Of a DNA stretch of 64,000 nucleotides, positions 47,860 through 58,279 are shown in pieces. Source of the DNA: Marinobacter szutsaonensis. GTDB taxonomy: Bacteria; Pseudomonadota; Gammaproteobacteria; Pseudomonadales; Oleiphilaceae. Numbering within the stretch: position 1 is the first letter of the stretch; the number at the start of each line of letters is the position of its first letter. The stretch lies in the NCBI RefSeq assembly GCF_039523335.1, contig NZ_BAAAFC010000001.1, positions 1,798,001 to 1,862,000 on the forward strand. Reading direction: 5' to 3'. The notes below the pieces were generated by a model. It was not told where the DNA came from and searched no databases. It worked only from the letters and a program-made list of their open reading frames with translations. The position numbers and the translations under genes are program-made.

Positions 47860-48563
47860 TGAATCTGCGCCTGGACCAGTTCATCGCCAATTGCACCGAA
47901 CTGTCCCGCAAGGAGGCCAAGCGGGCAATTGGCACCGGCGCCGTTAACGTCGACGGGGCCGTCTGCAAAACCGCCAACCGGAAAATTCCCCATGATGCCC
48001 GCGTCACCCTGGACGGCGAGTTGCTGACCCTCCCCGGCGAGCGCTACCTGATGATGAACAAGCCCGAGGGCGTGGTCAGTGCCACCAGCGACAGCGAGCA
48101 TCCGACCGCCCTGGATCTGCTGCCAGCAGAGCTTGCCCGAGACCTGCACATGGCCGGCCGGCTGGACCTGGATACCACCGGCCTGTTGCTGCTGACCACC
48201 GACGGCCTGTGGTCCCACCGCGTCACCTCGCCTCGGACCGACTGCCCCAAGACCTACCGGGTCAGTCTCGAAGAACCGCTGACCGAAGCTGCGGAACGGA
48301 CACTGAACGCCGGGGTGTTACTGCGCAATGAGGACAGAAAAACCCGGCCGGCGACCATCAGGCGGGTGAATGACAAGGTGATCGAACTGACCATCTCCGA
48401 AGGGCGCTATCATCAGGTCAAACGCATGCTGGCAGCGGTAGGGAATCATGTGGTAGCACTGCACCGGCTACGGGTAGGAGAGATTGTTCTGGACCCGGAG
48501 CTTGCACCCGGCGAATACCGCGCCCTGACAAGGCAGGAGATCGCCAGCGTCGGTCCGGGCTGA
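47859..48563 (+). CDS. rsuA: 16S rRNA pseudouridine(516) synthase
   Basis: 234 aa. The N-terminal S4 domain (MNLRLDQFIANCTELSRKEA) is followed by the catalytic domain with GRLDLDTTGLLLLTTDG, whose Asp attacks the uracil base, and RVTSPR, ISEGRYHQVKRMLAAVGNHV and LDPELAPGEYRALT. The length and details match E. coli RsuA rather than RluB/RluE. It converts U516 of 16S rRNA to pseudouridine. Its stop (48561-48563) touches the convergent asparaginase stop with no gap (TGATCA). Confidence 0.9.
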   Translation: MNLRLDQFIANCTELSRKEAKRAIGTGAVNVDGAVCKTANRKIPHDARVTLDGELLTLPGERYLMMNKPEGVVSATSDSEHPTALDLLPAELARDLHMAGRLDLDTTGLLLLTTDGLWSHRVTSPRTDCPKTYRVSLEEPLTEAAERTLNAGVLLRNEDRKTRPATIRRVNDKVIELTISEGRYHQVKRMLAAVGNHVVALHRLRVGEIVLDPELAPGEYRALTRQEIASVGPG

Positions 48564-49043
48564 TCAGATCCGCTCGAAGCGTTTGGCCTCGAGGTTCTTG
48601 CGAACGGCGCCGGCCTCGAACACCTCGCCGTTCATGGCGATGTAGACCCCCGGCGGCAGTAATTGCACTGCCAACCAGGCGAAGCCCAGGTTGAACACCG
48701 CATCGGTACGGCGCATCCGCGCCGGCTGCATGGCTCCGAACAGCACGATGGTCCGGTCGCTCAGAGACGACAGCCGTTCCGCCGTCTGGGCCATGGTATC
48801 CGTACCGTGGGTGATCAGGATCTTCTGCCCCTCACAACCGGCCACGGCATCGAAAATCCTGTCCCTGTCATCATCCGTCAAATCCAGACTGTCCTTGCGC
48901 AACACCTCGTGAACACGGTAGCCCTCGTGGATGTTGGATTCAGATAACAGTTCGGGCAACAACGAATCACCAATCTCAAACTGGCTGCTGGCATCAAAAT
49001 ACACCTTGTCGATGGTGCCGCCGGTGGTGAAGATTTCGATCAT
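48564..49043 (-). CDS. asparaginase-like protein, N-terminal domain only
   Basis: 159 aa, less than half of a typical L-asparaginase (about 330). It has the first Thr motif, TTGGTIDK, and the second HGTDTM motif that together form the asparaginase active site, but lacks the C-terminal domain that completes the dimer interface. Because stop codons and reading frame look natural and the family of about 160-residue asparaginase-like proteins exists in gammaproteobacteria, it appears to be a stand-alone form and not a truncation. Whether it hydrolyses asparagine is unknown. It precedes PBP7 on the minus strand (18 bases apart). Confidence 0.75.
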   Translation of the reverse strand: MIEIFTTGGTIDKVYFDASSQFEIGDSLLPELLSESNIHEGYRVHEVLRKDSLDLTDDDRDRIFDAVAGCEGQKILITHGTDTMAQTAERLSSLSDRTIVLFGAMQPARMRRTDAVFNLGFAWLAVQLLPPGVYIAMNGEVFEAGAVRKNLEAKRFERI

Positions 49044-49061
49044 GGCTCGGGCAGGTCCCTG

Positions 49062-49970
49062 TCAGTTCACTGTGGCGGGGCCGTTGTCGGCAACCGCGTA
49101 GGAGGCGTTCTTTTCCTGCTCATAGCGGCGGGCCGCCTGTGCGACGGTACCGGCCTCTCCGGTATCCAGCCAGCGTTTGATGCGCCCGGAATCCCCCAGT
49201 GGCGAGCGGGTGCCCAGGGAGTCCAGCAGGACCGTCACGATCTTCTCACCGTTCATGTCTGAAACCATCACCAGGCAGCGCCCCGCCTCGGACAGATAAC
49301 CGGTCTTGCTCAACTCGACGCCCCAACTGTCCCGGTGCACCAACGGGTTGGTGTTGCCGAACGACAGACTGTATCTCGGGTTCCGGAAATGGGCACGGTA
49401 ATAGCCGGTGGTGGAATACTCCCGGATCTCCGGATGTTTCAGGACGGCATTGACCAGACGAACCAGGTCCGAGGCCGTGGAAACATTGAGAGCCGACAAA
49501 CCGGTGGGATCCACGAACCGGGTGCCGGACATCCCCAGAGTCCGGGCTTTTTCATTCATCGCTTGCACAAAAACGTCGTAACCGCCGGGATGATTGCTGG
49601 CGAGGGTGTAGGCGGCGAAGTTCTCCGAGGACATCAGCGCGATCCGAATCACCTCGGACCGGGGCAGGGTCGAGTCCACACGGATCCGGGTATACGCATT
49701 ATTGGCCGCCGGGGTGTGACGTTCATGGAAGGTGAGTGGTTGATCCAGTGGTTGGCCGGAATCCAGCACGACCAGGGCTGTCATCAGTTTGGTGACGGAG
49801 GCAATCGGCACCTGCCGGTCCGCATTCTTGCCAAAGACCAGGTTATCGTCACCAACCCGGGCCACCGCGGCGTTAACCGACGCCAGATTCGGCCCGGTAC
49901 CGGCCTGCACGGTGGTCACAAAAACTATCACCAGAAGCAGCAATGCCCCGCTTTTGAATTTCCCGATCAT
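49062..49970 (-). CDS. pbpG: D-alanyl-D-alanine endopeptidase (PBP7/8)
   Basis: 302 aa from the ATG at 49970; a GTG three codons earlier (49979) is an alternative start. A signal peptide covers about 1-22. The penicillin-binding triad is SVTK (Ser58, Lys61), SEN (Ser116-Asn118) and KTG in ELSKTGYLS. The size and these motifs match PbpG, which cuts D-Ala-DAP cross-links in peptidoglycan. A second cell-wall enzyme of the window, the transglycosylase at 45548, is unrelated in position. Genes on both sides are shared only by chance. Confidence 0.9.
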   Translation of the reverse strand: MIGKFKSGALLLLVIVFVTTVQAGTGPNLASVNAAVARVGDDNLVFGKNADRQVPIASVTKLMTALVVLDSGQPLDQPLTFHERHTPAANNAYTRIRVDSTLPRSEVIRIALMSSENFAAYTLASNHPGGYDVFVQAMNEKARTLGMSGTRFVDPTGLSALNVSTASDLVRLVNAVLKHPEIREYSTTGYYRAHFRNPRYSLSFGNTNPLVHRDSWGVELSKTGYLSEAGRCLVMVSDMNGEKIVTVLLDSLGTRSPLGDSGRIKRWLDTGEAGTVAQAARRYEQEKNASYAVADNGPATVN

Positions 49971-50123
49971 GCCTGTCACTGCTCCCCCTGTCTCGAGCCT
50001 CGGTGATAGCGCCCCACTATATCAGCGGAGACGAATGTCTGACATGTCACATTTTCCCTGAAGCCTGCTGGCCAGGAAATGCAAAATAACTTAAAAATCT
50101 GTAAAATTTCCGTTAATTCATGA

Positions 50124-50150
50124 GGTTACATTTCGTTAACCAATGTAACC
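50124..50150 (+). promoter_or_regulatory. inverted repeat upstream of the second EAL gene
   Basis: GGTTACATT (50124-50132) and AATGTAACC (50142-50150) are exact complements around a 9-base AT-rich centre, 44 bases before the start at 50194. A smaller palindrome TGACATGTCA lies at 50040-50049. Either could be a regulator site; none can be named. Confidence 0.4.
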
Positions 50151-50193
50151 CGTTTGCAACCGCCACGCCACCGGCAGTCAGGACTCCCTCCGT

Positions 50194-52800
50194 ATGGATT
50201 CGCATGCCCAAAGCCACGCCAACCAACCAGCTCCGGTTGCCGGCCTGCGATGCTCCGCGACACGGCTCACTCGATGGCTGCCCCTGGCCCTGCTGGCGGC
50301 AAGCGTGGTCTATGGGCTGGTTGCCACTCTCTGGCTGCTACCGGCCAATATGATCCACGATGAGCCGCAACCCCCGCTAATGCCGCCCCCCGGCGGGGTG
50401 ACCCTGCCCAGCCATTCGGATTACCGGATCGAGCCGTTGCAAACGGTACTGGCCACGGATTCCTGGCAGCGCGCGGATGGCTGGACCTCGCAAGACCTGG
50501 ACCACTCCGGCGCAGGCTATCCCTACCGGCCGGTCACCTATCGCCTGCAGCTGAGCAACACCGCCGGTGCCCCGGTGGACCGAAAGCTGATTGTCGAAGC
50601 GCCCTACCTGGACCACCTGGCTCCGGTGCTGATCCATCCGGACGGGCGCATGGAACACCTGGCGATCCTGGGCGATCTCTACCCGTTCGATCACCGGTAC
50701 ATTGGCCTGCCCCAGTGGATCTGGCCGGTGACCCTGGAACCGGGAACGACCACGCTGCTGGTGGAGGTCCGGAACAACGGCCCGGTACTTCTGCCGGTTT
50801 CCCTGGCCCGGACGGACGAAGTCATCAACCAGGGAGCTGCCAACCTCGCCTGGAAGGCCTTCATCACCGGCCTGCTGGTGTTCGCCCTGCTGCTGAACCT
50901 GAGCATTGTGTTCCGGCTCAGACGCCCCGGTCTGGCCTGGTTGAGCGTGCTCATGGTCGCCGTCATCTACAGCCAGCTGATCATGGAGGGCCTGGGGCTC
51001 TGGCTGCTCTGGCCCGAACGCCCTGAACTCAACGCCCTGCTTGGCGTCACCCTGCCGCTTTGCCTGATCGCCCTGTGCGAGTTCACGCCCCATTTCCTGT
51101 CGGTGGGCAAGTTCGCGGCCGGGGTGCTCAGGTTACTCAGCGTGTTGGGTGGACTACACCTGCTGGCAGCACCCTTCGCCCTGGACTGGATCGGACAGGA
51201 CGCTTTCCTGGTGATCAGCGCCCTGGGCGGTCTGTTCATATTCAGCCTGGCCCTGTGGCATCGCCGGCATCTGTACGGCCGCTATTTTGCCCTGTCGATC
51301 CTGGCCATTCTCATCGGCGCCATTGTTACGTCGGTGCGGACCGTCGGCTGGCTACCGGTTAACAACCTGACCGACTCGGCCTTCTTCCTGGGAGCCGCCC
51401 TGGGCTCGCTGATCCTGACCAGCGGCGTCGGCCGGTTGCTGGTGCAGGAACGCAAGCGTCGTATGGGCTCCGATATCCGGGTCCAACAGGAGCGACAGTT
51501 ACGGACCCGCATCGAGAAACGATATGACCAGCTGATGAAAACCCATCGGGTAACCGGCCGGCCCAACCGCCCGGTCCTGGAAGAGACCCTGGAAACCATT
51601 GACAGTAACCAGACCCCCTTCAGCCTTTGCATCGTCCGACTGGCCCGGTTCAACGAGGTCGAACAGGCCCTGGGGTACCGCACTGCCGAAGACCTCCTCA
51701 AGCAGTACCTGCGACAATTCAACAACTTCCTCAAGCGCACCCTGGCCAGTCGGCTGGTGACGATTAACGGCCATGCCCTTGCCACGCTCGATACCGCCAA
51801 CCACGCCTTCGCTTTCTACCGGGATGAGGACGGAAGCCACAACGATCCGGCCCTGACCGCCATCACCGGTTGGCTGGGCGAGAACTTCCGGGAAGGCCGG
51901 TTTTCCTTTTCCTGGGCGGCAACGCTCGGACTCGCCCATGCTCCCGAGCATGGCCGGGATGCGTCCTCCGTGCTGTCGTCCGCTGGATTTGCGTCGCTGG
52001 ATGACAGCCGGCCATTGTCCATATACGACCCCTCCGTTGCACACCGGCAATACCGCCAACAGATCCTGATCCTGGATGTTGAGGCAGCCCTGAAAGCCGG
52101 TGAGATGTGGCTGGAGTACCAGCCCAAGGTCAACATCCGCGACGGGCGTATCAGTTCCCTGGAAGGCCTGGTGCGCTGGCACCACAGTGAATTTGGTCGG
52201 GTGTCACCGGACCAGTGGATCCCCCTGGCCGAAGAGGTGGGGGTCATCCATCCGGTGACGCTATGGGCACTGGATCGTGCCTGCCGGGACTTTGCCGGAC
52301 TGCGCCAACAGTTCGGGCCGCATATTGCGGTCTCAGTCAACATCTCCGCCAAGGACCTGGCCCGCCCCGGGTTTCATCAGGTTGCCGCCGGTATTACCCG
52401 CCACCACGGCCTGGCTCCGGAGAACATCATTCTGGAGATCACCGAAACGGCCATGATGAGTGACCCCCGCATCGCCCGAACCACTATCGGTCAACTAAGT
52501 GATACCGGATTCCGGATCGCCCTCGACGATTTTGGCGCCGGGCATTCTTCCCTCGGCACCCTGGCCACCTTCGACCTGGACGAACTGAAGATCGACCGCA
52601 GCTTCCTGAAGGACATCATGGCTGACCCCAGGCGCCAGAAGATTCTTCAGGTGGCTATGGAGCTGGGCGAGAGCCTGGACCTGGATGTGGTCGTGGAAGG
52701 AGTCGAGGACGAAGCTATCGCCATCTGGCTCCAGCAGTTCCCCGGCCTCTACGGCCAGGGCTACTACTGGGGGCCACCGGTTATGCCTGGGGCGGATTAG
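50194..52800 (+). CDS. membrane EAL-domain protein with 7TM-DISM and degenerate GGDEF
   Basis: 868 aa. Same architecture as the protein at 36123: hydrophobic N-terminus ([16 protein letters not shown]), a beta-rich periplasmic region (about 60-215), seven hydrophobic segments (220-415), a coiled coil, a GGDEF-like region with no signature, and a C-terminal EAL domain. Here the motif reads EGL (657-659) where EAL is usual, while [24 protein letters not shown] and the Lys in LKIDRSF are present. The Glu metal ligand is intact, so activity is possible. Its stop overlaps that of ilvD (52797-52800). Confidence 0.88.
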   Translation: MDSHAQSHANQPAPVAGLRCSATRLTRWLPLALLAASVVYGLVATLWLLPANMIHDEPQPPLMPPPGGVTLPSHSDYRIEPLQTVLATDSWQRADGWTSQDLDHSGAGYPYRPVTYRLQLSNTAGAPVDRKLIVEAPYLDHLAPVLIHPDGRMEHLAILGDLYPFDHRYIGLPQWIWPVTLEPGTTTLLVEVRNNGPVLLPVSLARTDEVINQGAANLAWKAFITGLLVFALLLNLSIVFRLRRPGLAWLSVLMVAVIYSQLIMEGLGLWLLWPERPELNALLGVTLPLCLIALCEFTPHFLSVGKFAAGVLRLLSVLGGLHLLAAPFALDWIGQDAFLVISALGGLFIFSLALWHRRHLYGRYFALSILAILIGAIVTSVRTVGWLPVNNLTDSAFFLGAALGSLILTSGVGRLLVQERKRRMGSDIRVQQERQLRTRIEKRYDQLMKTHRVTGRPNRPVLEETLETIDSNQTPFSLCIVRLARFNEVEQALGYRTAEDLLKQYLRQFNNFLKRTLASRLVTINGHALATLDTANHAFAFYRDEDGSHNDPALTAITGWLGENFREGRFSFSWAATLGLAHAPEHGRDASSVLSSAGFASLDDSRPLSIYDPSVAHRQYRQQILILDVEAALKAGEMWLEYQPKVNIRDGRISSLEGLVRWHHSEFGRVSPDQWIPLAEEVGVIHPVTLWALDRACRDFAGLRQQFGPHIAVSVNISAKDLARPGFHQVAAGITRHHGLAPENIILEITETAMMSDPRIARTTIGQLSDTGFRIALDDFGAGHSSLGTLATFDLDELKIDRSFLKDIMADPRRQKILQVAMELGESLDLDVVVEGVEDEAIAIWLQQFPGLYGQGYYWGPPVMPGAD

Positions 52801-54473
52801 GGCAGGTCTGTGACCGCGCCTTTGGAGGCGGAACTGACGGTTCGGGCGTACTTGGCCAGCACACCGCGGGTCACCCTCGGGACCGGTGCCTGCCAGGCCT
52901 GGCGCCGGCGCTCCATCTCCGCTTCGGACACGTCCAACTCGATGCGATTAGCCACGGCGTCGATGGTAATCGTGTCGCCATCCGCCACCAGCGCGATGGG
53001 GCCGCCGTCCGCCGCCTCCGGGGTGATATGGCCGACCACGAAGCCATGACTGCCACCGGAAAAACGGCCATCGGTGATCAGTGCCACATCACTCCCGAGT
53101 CCCTTGCCCATAATCGCGGACGTAGGACTCAACATTTCCCGCATACCGGGGCCGCCCTTCGGGCCTTCGTAACGTATCACCAGGACATCTCCGGCCACCA
53201 CGGTGCCGTCGAGAATCCGGGCCTGGGCCTCCTCCTCGGAATGAAAGACCCGGGCGCGACCGGTGAAATGGGTGCCTTCTTTGCCGGTGATTTTGGCCAC
53301 CGCACCGGTGGGCGCCAGATTGCCGTAGAGAATGCGCAGATGGCTGTCGGCCTTGATTGGATCCTCGAAGGCGTGGATGATGTCCTGCCCCTCGGGGTAG
53401 GGCTCAACATCCGCCAGGTTCTCCGCCAGCGTCCGGCCGGTCACGGTCAGACAGTCGCCGTGCAACATCCCCCGCTCCAGCAACATTTTCATCAAGGGCT
53501 GGATACCGCCAATGGCCACCAGTTCGGACATCATGTAATGACCACTGGGCCTGAGATCCGCCAGCACGGGCACCCGCTTGCCGATCTCGGTGAAATCGGC
53601 AAGATCCAGTTCCACACCGATGGTACTGGCCATTGCCAGCAGGTGCAGAACCGCATTGGTGGAACCGCCCAGGGCGATGACTACGGTAATGGCGTTCTCG
53701 AACGCCTTGCGGGTCATGATATCCGAGGGCCGGATACCCTTTTCCAGCAGGTTCAATACCGCCGCACCGGCGGCCCGGCAATCCTCCACCTTGGTCTCGG
53801 AAACCGCGTTCTGGGCCGAGCTTCCGGGCAGACTCATACCCATGGCCTCGATGGCCGACGCCATGGTGTTGGCGGTATACATCCCGCCACAGGAGCCCGG
53901 ACCGGGTATCGCGGTCTCCTCGATCTGCTTTACCTCGATCAGGTCCAGATCGCCCCGGGCATGGGCACCCACCGCCTCGAACACCGAGATGATGTCGGTG
54001 TGGTTCTTGCCGGGCATGATGGTGCCGCCATAGACAAACACCGACGGCCGGTTCAATCTCGCCAGCCCCATCATGCAACCGGGCATATTCTTGTCGCAGC
54101 CGCCGATGGCTACCAGGCCGTCAAAGCCCTCGCAGCCGGCAGCGGTCTCGATGGAATCGGCAATTACCTCACGGGACACCAGGGAGTACTTCATGCCCTC
54201 GGTACCGTTGGCGATACCGTCGGACACCGTGATGGTATTGAAGATCAGGGACTTGCCACCCGCCTCGTCGGCACCGGCGGCGGATTCCTCGGCCAGCCGG
54301 TTGATGTGCATGTTACAGGGCGTGAGATTGCTCCAGGTTGAGGCAATGCCCACCTGCGGTTTGCGGAAATCCTCATCGGTAAAGCCCACGGCCCGGAGCA
54401 TGGCTCGACTGGCGGACTTGCCAATGCCATCCACCACCGGAGATGAGTATTGACGGCGTTTGTCGTCTGTCAT
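52797..54473 (-). CDS. ilvD: dihydroxy-acid dehydratase
   Basis: 558 aa, the shorter IlvD class (E. coli has about 616). Iron-sulfur cysteines lie in [18 protein letters not shown] and [37 protein letters not shown] and [16 protein letters not shown] are further family motifs. It forms the 2-oxo acid precursors of valine and isoleucine and of pantoate, linking with CoA synthesis. It is convergent with the EAL gene (stop codons share the bases TTAG, 52797-52800) and divergent from the phosphoketolase-like gene. Confidence 0.95.
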   Translation of the reverse strand: MTDDKRRQYSSPVVDGIGKSASRAMLRAVGFTDEDFRKPQVGIASTWSNLTPCNMHINRLAEESAAGADEAGGKSLIFNTITVSDGIANGTEGMKYSLVSREVIADSIETAAGCEGFDGLVAIGGCDKNMPGCMMGLARLNRPSVFVYGGTIMPGKNHTDIISVFEAVGAHARGDLDLIEVKQIEETAIPGPGSCGGMYTANTMASAIEAMGMSLPGSSAQNAVSETKVEDCRAAGAAVLNLLEKGIRPSDIMTRKAFENAITVVIALGGSTNAVLHLLAMASTIGVELDLADFTEIGKRVPVLADLRPSGHYMMSELVAIGGIQPLMKMLLERGMLHGDCLTVTGRTLAENLADVEPYPEGQDIIHAFEDPIKADSHLRILYGNLAPTGAVAKITGKEGTHFTGRARVFHSEEEAQARILDGTVVAGDVLVIRYEGPKGGPGMREMLSPTSAIMGKGLGSDVALITDGRFSGGSHGFVVGHITPEAADGGPIALVADGDTITIDAVANRIELDVSEAEMERRRQAWQAPVPRVTRGVLAKYARTVSSASKGAVTDLP

Positions 54474-54642
54474 GGCAGCCTCCAGATCTTCAGGAATGAT
54501 CGGTTCAGGATCTCAGATTCGGCGGTTAACCTCAAAATCCCGACCGGAAACAATATGCAGTCCCGAATGACCTGCATCAAGGGCCCCCGTGCTGCCAGCT
54601 CTTACAATCTCAGACAGATCATCCCAGTTACGGAGGCATACC

Positions 54643-57069
54643 ATGCCATCGCCAATACAGTCCCGGCCGTCGCCGACCACCGGTCAGCATTGCCCGCAAT
54701 ATGATCTGTGGCGACAAGGCTACGGGGTCATCCAGCACTCGGATGCCACCTGTGTGCAGGTCCAGACGCTGGCGGAGCGCCTGGTGCAGCGGGGACTGCA
54801 ACCGGACACCGAAGCGGTCTATCGCAAACTGGTTGCCCTGGACCGCCTGACCAGTGCCGGCCTCTGGCTGGTGGTGCATATGACGTACACCCGGCGCGTG
54901 GACATGACCGGGGCGCCCCTGACTCCCCAGGATTTCAAAACCAGCCCGGAGGGCCATACCGGTGGCGCTCTCAATATGGTCCCCGCCTACGCCGCCTACC
55001 TCGCCCTCAACAGCCTGACCGGAGAGACCCGAAGCTGGTTGATGGGCCAGGGTCATTGCGTGGCGGCGGTGGACGCACTCAACGTCCTGACCGGCAATCT
55101 CCATCCGGAACAGCAGGCGCGTTACCGGGGCGCCGAGGGCCTGTCCCGGCTGGCCGAGGATTTCTACAGTTATGGCCAGAAACCCGATGGTTCGATGGCG
55201 GCGCCGATCGGGAGCCACGTCAACCCGCATACCGCCGGGGGCATCATTGAAGGAGGTTACCTGGGTTTCGCAGAACTCCAGTACGCCCACATGCCCCTGC
55301 CCGGCGAATCCCTGGTGGCCTTCCTCTCTGACGGGGCCGCCGAGGAGCAGCGTGGCAGTGACTGGATCCCGCGATGGTGGCGTCAAGAGGATTGCGGGCT
55401 GGTTCTGCCAATCATGATTGCCAACGGACGGCGCATCGAGCAGCGCACCGAGCTGGGTACCCGGGAGGGTCTGGAACGGTTCGAGGCGCACCTGAGCCAC
55501 CGGGGGTTTGACCCGGTCCGTTTCGACGGCCGCGACCCCGCCGCCTTTGTCTGTGCCCTGTTCTCCATGGAGGAGGCCCTGAAGGATCACGGGCAAGCTG
55601 CCATGAAGAGCGAAATACGTTACCCCGTACGCATCCCCTATGGCATCGCCGAAACCGTCAAGGGTTACGGCTTCTATGGCGCCGGCAGCAATGCCGCCCA
55701 CAACCTGCCCCTGCCAGGCAATCCCCGGATCGACGCCCGGGCCCGGGAGCTGTTCCAGACCCACATCAAGCCACTCTGGGTCAGCCCGGACGAGCTTCAG
55801 GACGCAGTCCAGCAACTGCGCGAGCATGAACGTCAAAACCGGCCCCTGGAACGTGATCATCCCCTGGCACGCCGCAACCCGGACGATCCGGTCATTCCCC
55901 GACTGGCTCCGTGCCGGGAGCCATCGTCATCGCCCATGAAGGCGGTGGACCACTTTTTCCGGGCCCTGGTTGCCGAGAACCCGGATCTTCGGCCTCGGGT
56001 CGGCAACCCGGACGAACTTGCCAGCAATCGCCTGACAGGGATCCTGAAGGCCCTCAAACACCGGGTCAACGATCCCGAGAATGACCAGGAGGATATCCAC
56101 GGCAAAATCATCACGGTATTGAACGAGGAAGCGGTGATCTCGGCATGCCTGGCCAACAAGGCCGGTCTCAACCTGGTGGCCAGCTATGAGGCTTTCTGCG
56201 TCAAGATGCTCGGCGCCGTCCGCCAGGAACTGATTTTCGCCCGGCACCAGAAAGCCGTCGGTCGACCTGCTCGCTGGCTCGGGTTCCCGGTCATCGCCAG
56301 TTCCCACACCTGGGAAAACGGCAAGAACGAACAATCACACCAGGACACCACCTTCTGCGAGAGCCTGCTGGGCGAGATGAACGATGTTTCCCGGGTGATT
56401 TTCCCGGCCGACTACAACAGTACCCTGGCCGCGCTGCCCTCGGTCTACACCGACCGCGGGCGTCTGACCTGCATGGTGGTGCCCAAGCGGGAGCGGCCCC
56501 GTGTCTTTGACGCCCATGAAGCCGACACCCTGGCCCGACACGGCGCGCTGGTGGTGGACGAGGACACCTGTGCCGGGGAACCGCTGCTGCTGATTGCCAA
56601 CGGCGCCTATCAGCTGTCCGAGACAATCCGGGCCTGTGAACGCCTGCGGGAGACCGGAACCCCGTTCCGGCTGGTCTATGTGCAAGAACCCGGCCGGTTC
56701 CGCCAGCCCCGGGATGCCGACGAAGCCGCGACCTGCGCCTCGGAATTCGAACGGGAACGACTCTTTCCTCATCGTCTGCGGCGGCGTGTCTGCCTGACCC
56801 ACATGCGTCCGGAGGTTTTCCGCGGACATCTCCATACCCTGTTCCCGGAGCCGGCTCACAGCCGAGTGCTGGGCTACATCAATCAGGGTGGCACCCTGAA
56901 CGTTGCCGGCATGCTGTTCGCCAACCAGTGTTCCTGGGGCCACCTGCTGGCCGCCTGCGCCCAGGCCATGGAACAGCCGCCGGGGGAATGGCTGTCCAGT
57001 GCCGAACTGGCTGCTGTGGAAGGCCGGGGAGATCCTTCGGCCATTACCCGGGGATTGCCCACCGCCTGA
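54643..57069 (+). CDS. divergent phosphoketolase-like TPP enzyme
   Basis: 808 aa, close to the phosphoketolase length. PEGHTGGALNMVPAYAAYLA corresponds to the GHxGxxxG region, SHVNPHTAGGIIEGGYLGFA, HQKAVGRP-like LIFARHQKAVGRPARWLG, SSHTWENGKNEQSHQDTTFC and YINQGGTLNVAGMLFANQ all parallel xylulose-5-phosphate/fructose-6-phosphate phosphoketolases. The TPP-binding motif reads SDGAAEE, with Ser where most have Gly, followed by PIMIANGRRI. Divergence throughout suggests a distinct clade. It would cleave a ketose phosphate into acetyl phosphate plus an aldose phosphate. GGAGG precedes the ATG. It is divergent from ilvD. Confidence 0.85.
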   Translation: MPSPIQSRPSPTTGQHCPQYDLWRQGYGVIQHSDATCVQVQTLAERLVQRGLQPDTEAVYRKLVALDRLTSAGLWLVVHMTYTRRVDMTGAPLTPQDFKTSPEGHTGGALNMVPAYAAYLALNSLTGETRSWLMGQGHCVAAVDALNVLTGNLHPEQQARYRGAEGLSRLAEDFYSYGQKPDGSMAAPIGSHVNPHTAGGIIEGGYLGFAELQYAHMPLPGESLVAFLSDGAAEEQRGSDWIPRWWRQEDCGLVLPIMIANGRRIEQRTELGTREGLERFEAHLSHRGFDPVRFDGRDPAAFVCALFSMEEALKDHGQAAMKSEIRYPVRIPYGIAETVKGYGFYGAGSNAAHNLPLPGNPRIDARARELFQTHIKPLWVSPDELQDAVQQLREHERQNRPLERDHPLARRNPDDPVIPRLAPCREPSSSPMKAVDHFFRALVAENPDLRPRVGNPDELASNRLTGILKALKHRVNDPENDQEDIHGKIITVLNEEAVISACLANKAGLNLVASYEAFCVKMLGAVRQELIFARHQKAVGRPARWLGFPVIASSHTWENGKNEQSHQDTTFCESLLGEMNDVSRVIFPADYNSTLAALPSVYTDRGRLTCMVVPKRERPRVFDAHEADTLARHGALVVDEDTCAGEPLLLIANGAYQLSETIRACERLRETGTPFRLVYVQEPGRFRQPRDADEAATCASEFERERLFPHRLRRRVCLTHMRPEVFRGHLHTLFPEPAHSRVLGYINQGGTLNVAGMLFANQCSWGHLLAACAQAMEQPPGEWLSSAELAAVEGRGDPSAITRGLPTA

Positions 57070-57153
57070 GTGGAAACGGACACTCCGGCCGGGCACATCC
57101 GGGGACTCTGGGCTAATATGTGGACTTTGAACTGTAGAGAGCGAGTCAGTTTT

Positions 57154-58257
57154 ATGGAGTTGCCCGCATACCTCAAGGCCATGGCCGACAAAGGCGCATC
57201 GGACCTCTACTTTTCCACCGGCACACCGGTGATGATCAAGATCGAAGGCCAGACCAGGCCGCTGACCCAGAACCCCTTTCAGCCCGGCGCCGTCAAGGCA
57301 CTGGCCTATTCAGTGATGAACGACCGGCAGCGGGCCGCGTTCGAGCGGGATCTGGAGCTGGACATGGCCATCGGCGTCGATCACATCGGCCGATTCCGGG
57401 TGAATGTGTTCTGGCAACGGGGTGAGGTGGCAATGGTGATACGCTACCTGAAGAACGATATTCCATCGATCGAATCCCTCGGCCTGCCCGGTATCCTGGA
57501 GCAACTGATCATGGAACCCCGCGGGCTGGTCCTGGTGGTCGGCGCCACCGGCTCGGGCAAATCCACGACGCTCGCGTCGATGATTGATTTCCGGAACCGC
57601 CACCGCAGTGGTCACATCCTCACCATCGAGGATCCCATTGAATATACCCACAGCCATGGCATGAGTGTAATCAACCAGCGGGAAGTGGGGGTCGACACCC
57701 ATTCCTATTCCGATGCCCTGAAGCGGGCCATGCGCGAAGCCCCGGACGTGATCATGATCGGCGAGATCCGGGACCGCGAGACCATGAAGCAGGCCCTGAC
57801 CTACGCCGAAACCGGGCATCTTTGTATTTCCACCCTGCATGCCAGCAACGTGGACCAGACCCTTCGGCGCATCGTGAACTTCTTTCCGGACGAGGCCCAC
57901 CGGGAACTGTTCATGGACCTCAGCCTGCACCTGCGGGCGGTGGTTTCCCAGCGTCTTTTACGCAGCATCGACGGCAAACGGGTTCCGGCGGTGGAGGTGA
58001 TGCTGGCCAGCCCCTATATCAAGGAACTGGTCAACAAGGGTGAGATCGGAGGTATTGGTGAGGTGATGGCGAAGAGCCGGGAGATGGGGATGCAGACCTT
58101 CGACCAGGCCATCCTGGATCTGTATCACCAGGGAAGGATTACCAAGGACGAAGCCTTTGCCAACGCCGACTCAAGACACAACCTGGAAGTGGCGATACGA
58201 CTGGAGCAGGGCAAGATGGGTGACAGTTCAGGACTGCAGATCGATGACGGGAACTGA
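57154..58257 (+). CDS. PilT/PilU family twitching ATPase
   Basis: 367 aa secretion-type ATPase. The N-terminal sequence (LPAYLKAMADKGASDLYFST) and IEDPIEYTHSHG are shared with PilU. The Walker A is GATGSGKST (130-138), followed by the Asp box (DVIMIGEIRDRETM) and the His box (TGHLCISTLHASN). PilU helps PilT retract type IV pili. In Pseudomonas pilU follows pilT, but no pilT is nearby here, so this is an orphan or additional paralogue. ATG 57154 is the first Met of the family start; the frame is open back to 57070. Confidence 0.9.
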   Translation: MELPAYLKAMADKGASDLYFSTGTPVMIKIEGQTRPLTQNPFQPGAVKALAYSVMNDRQRAAFERDLELDMAIGVDHIGRFRVNVFWQRGEVAMVIRYLKNDIPSIESLGLPGILEQLIMEPRGLVLVVGATGSGKSTTLASMIDFRNRHRSGHILTIEDPIEYTHSHGMSVINQREVGVDTHSYSDALKRAMREAPDVIMIGEIRDRETMKQALTYAETGHLCISTLHASNVDQTLRRIVNFFPDEAHRELFMDLSLHLRAVVSQRLLRSIDGKRVPAVEVMLASPYIKELVNKGEIGGIGEVMAKSREMGMQTFDQAILDLYHQGRITKDEAFANADSRHNLEVAIRLEQGKMGDSSGLQIDDGN

Positions 58258-58279
58258 AAAAGCGGCGGCTGAAACCCCG

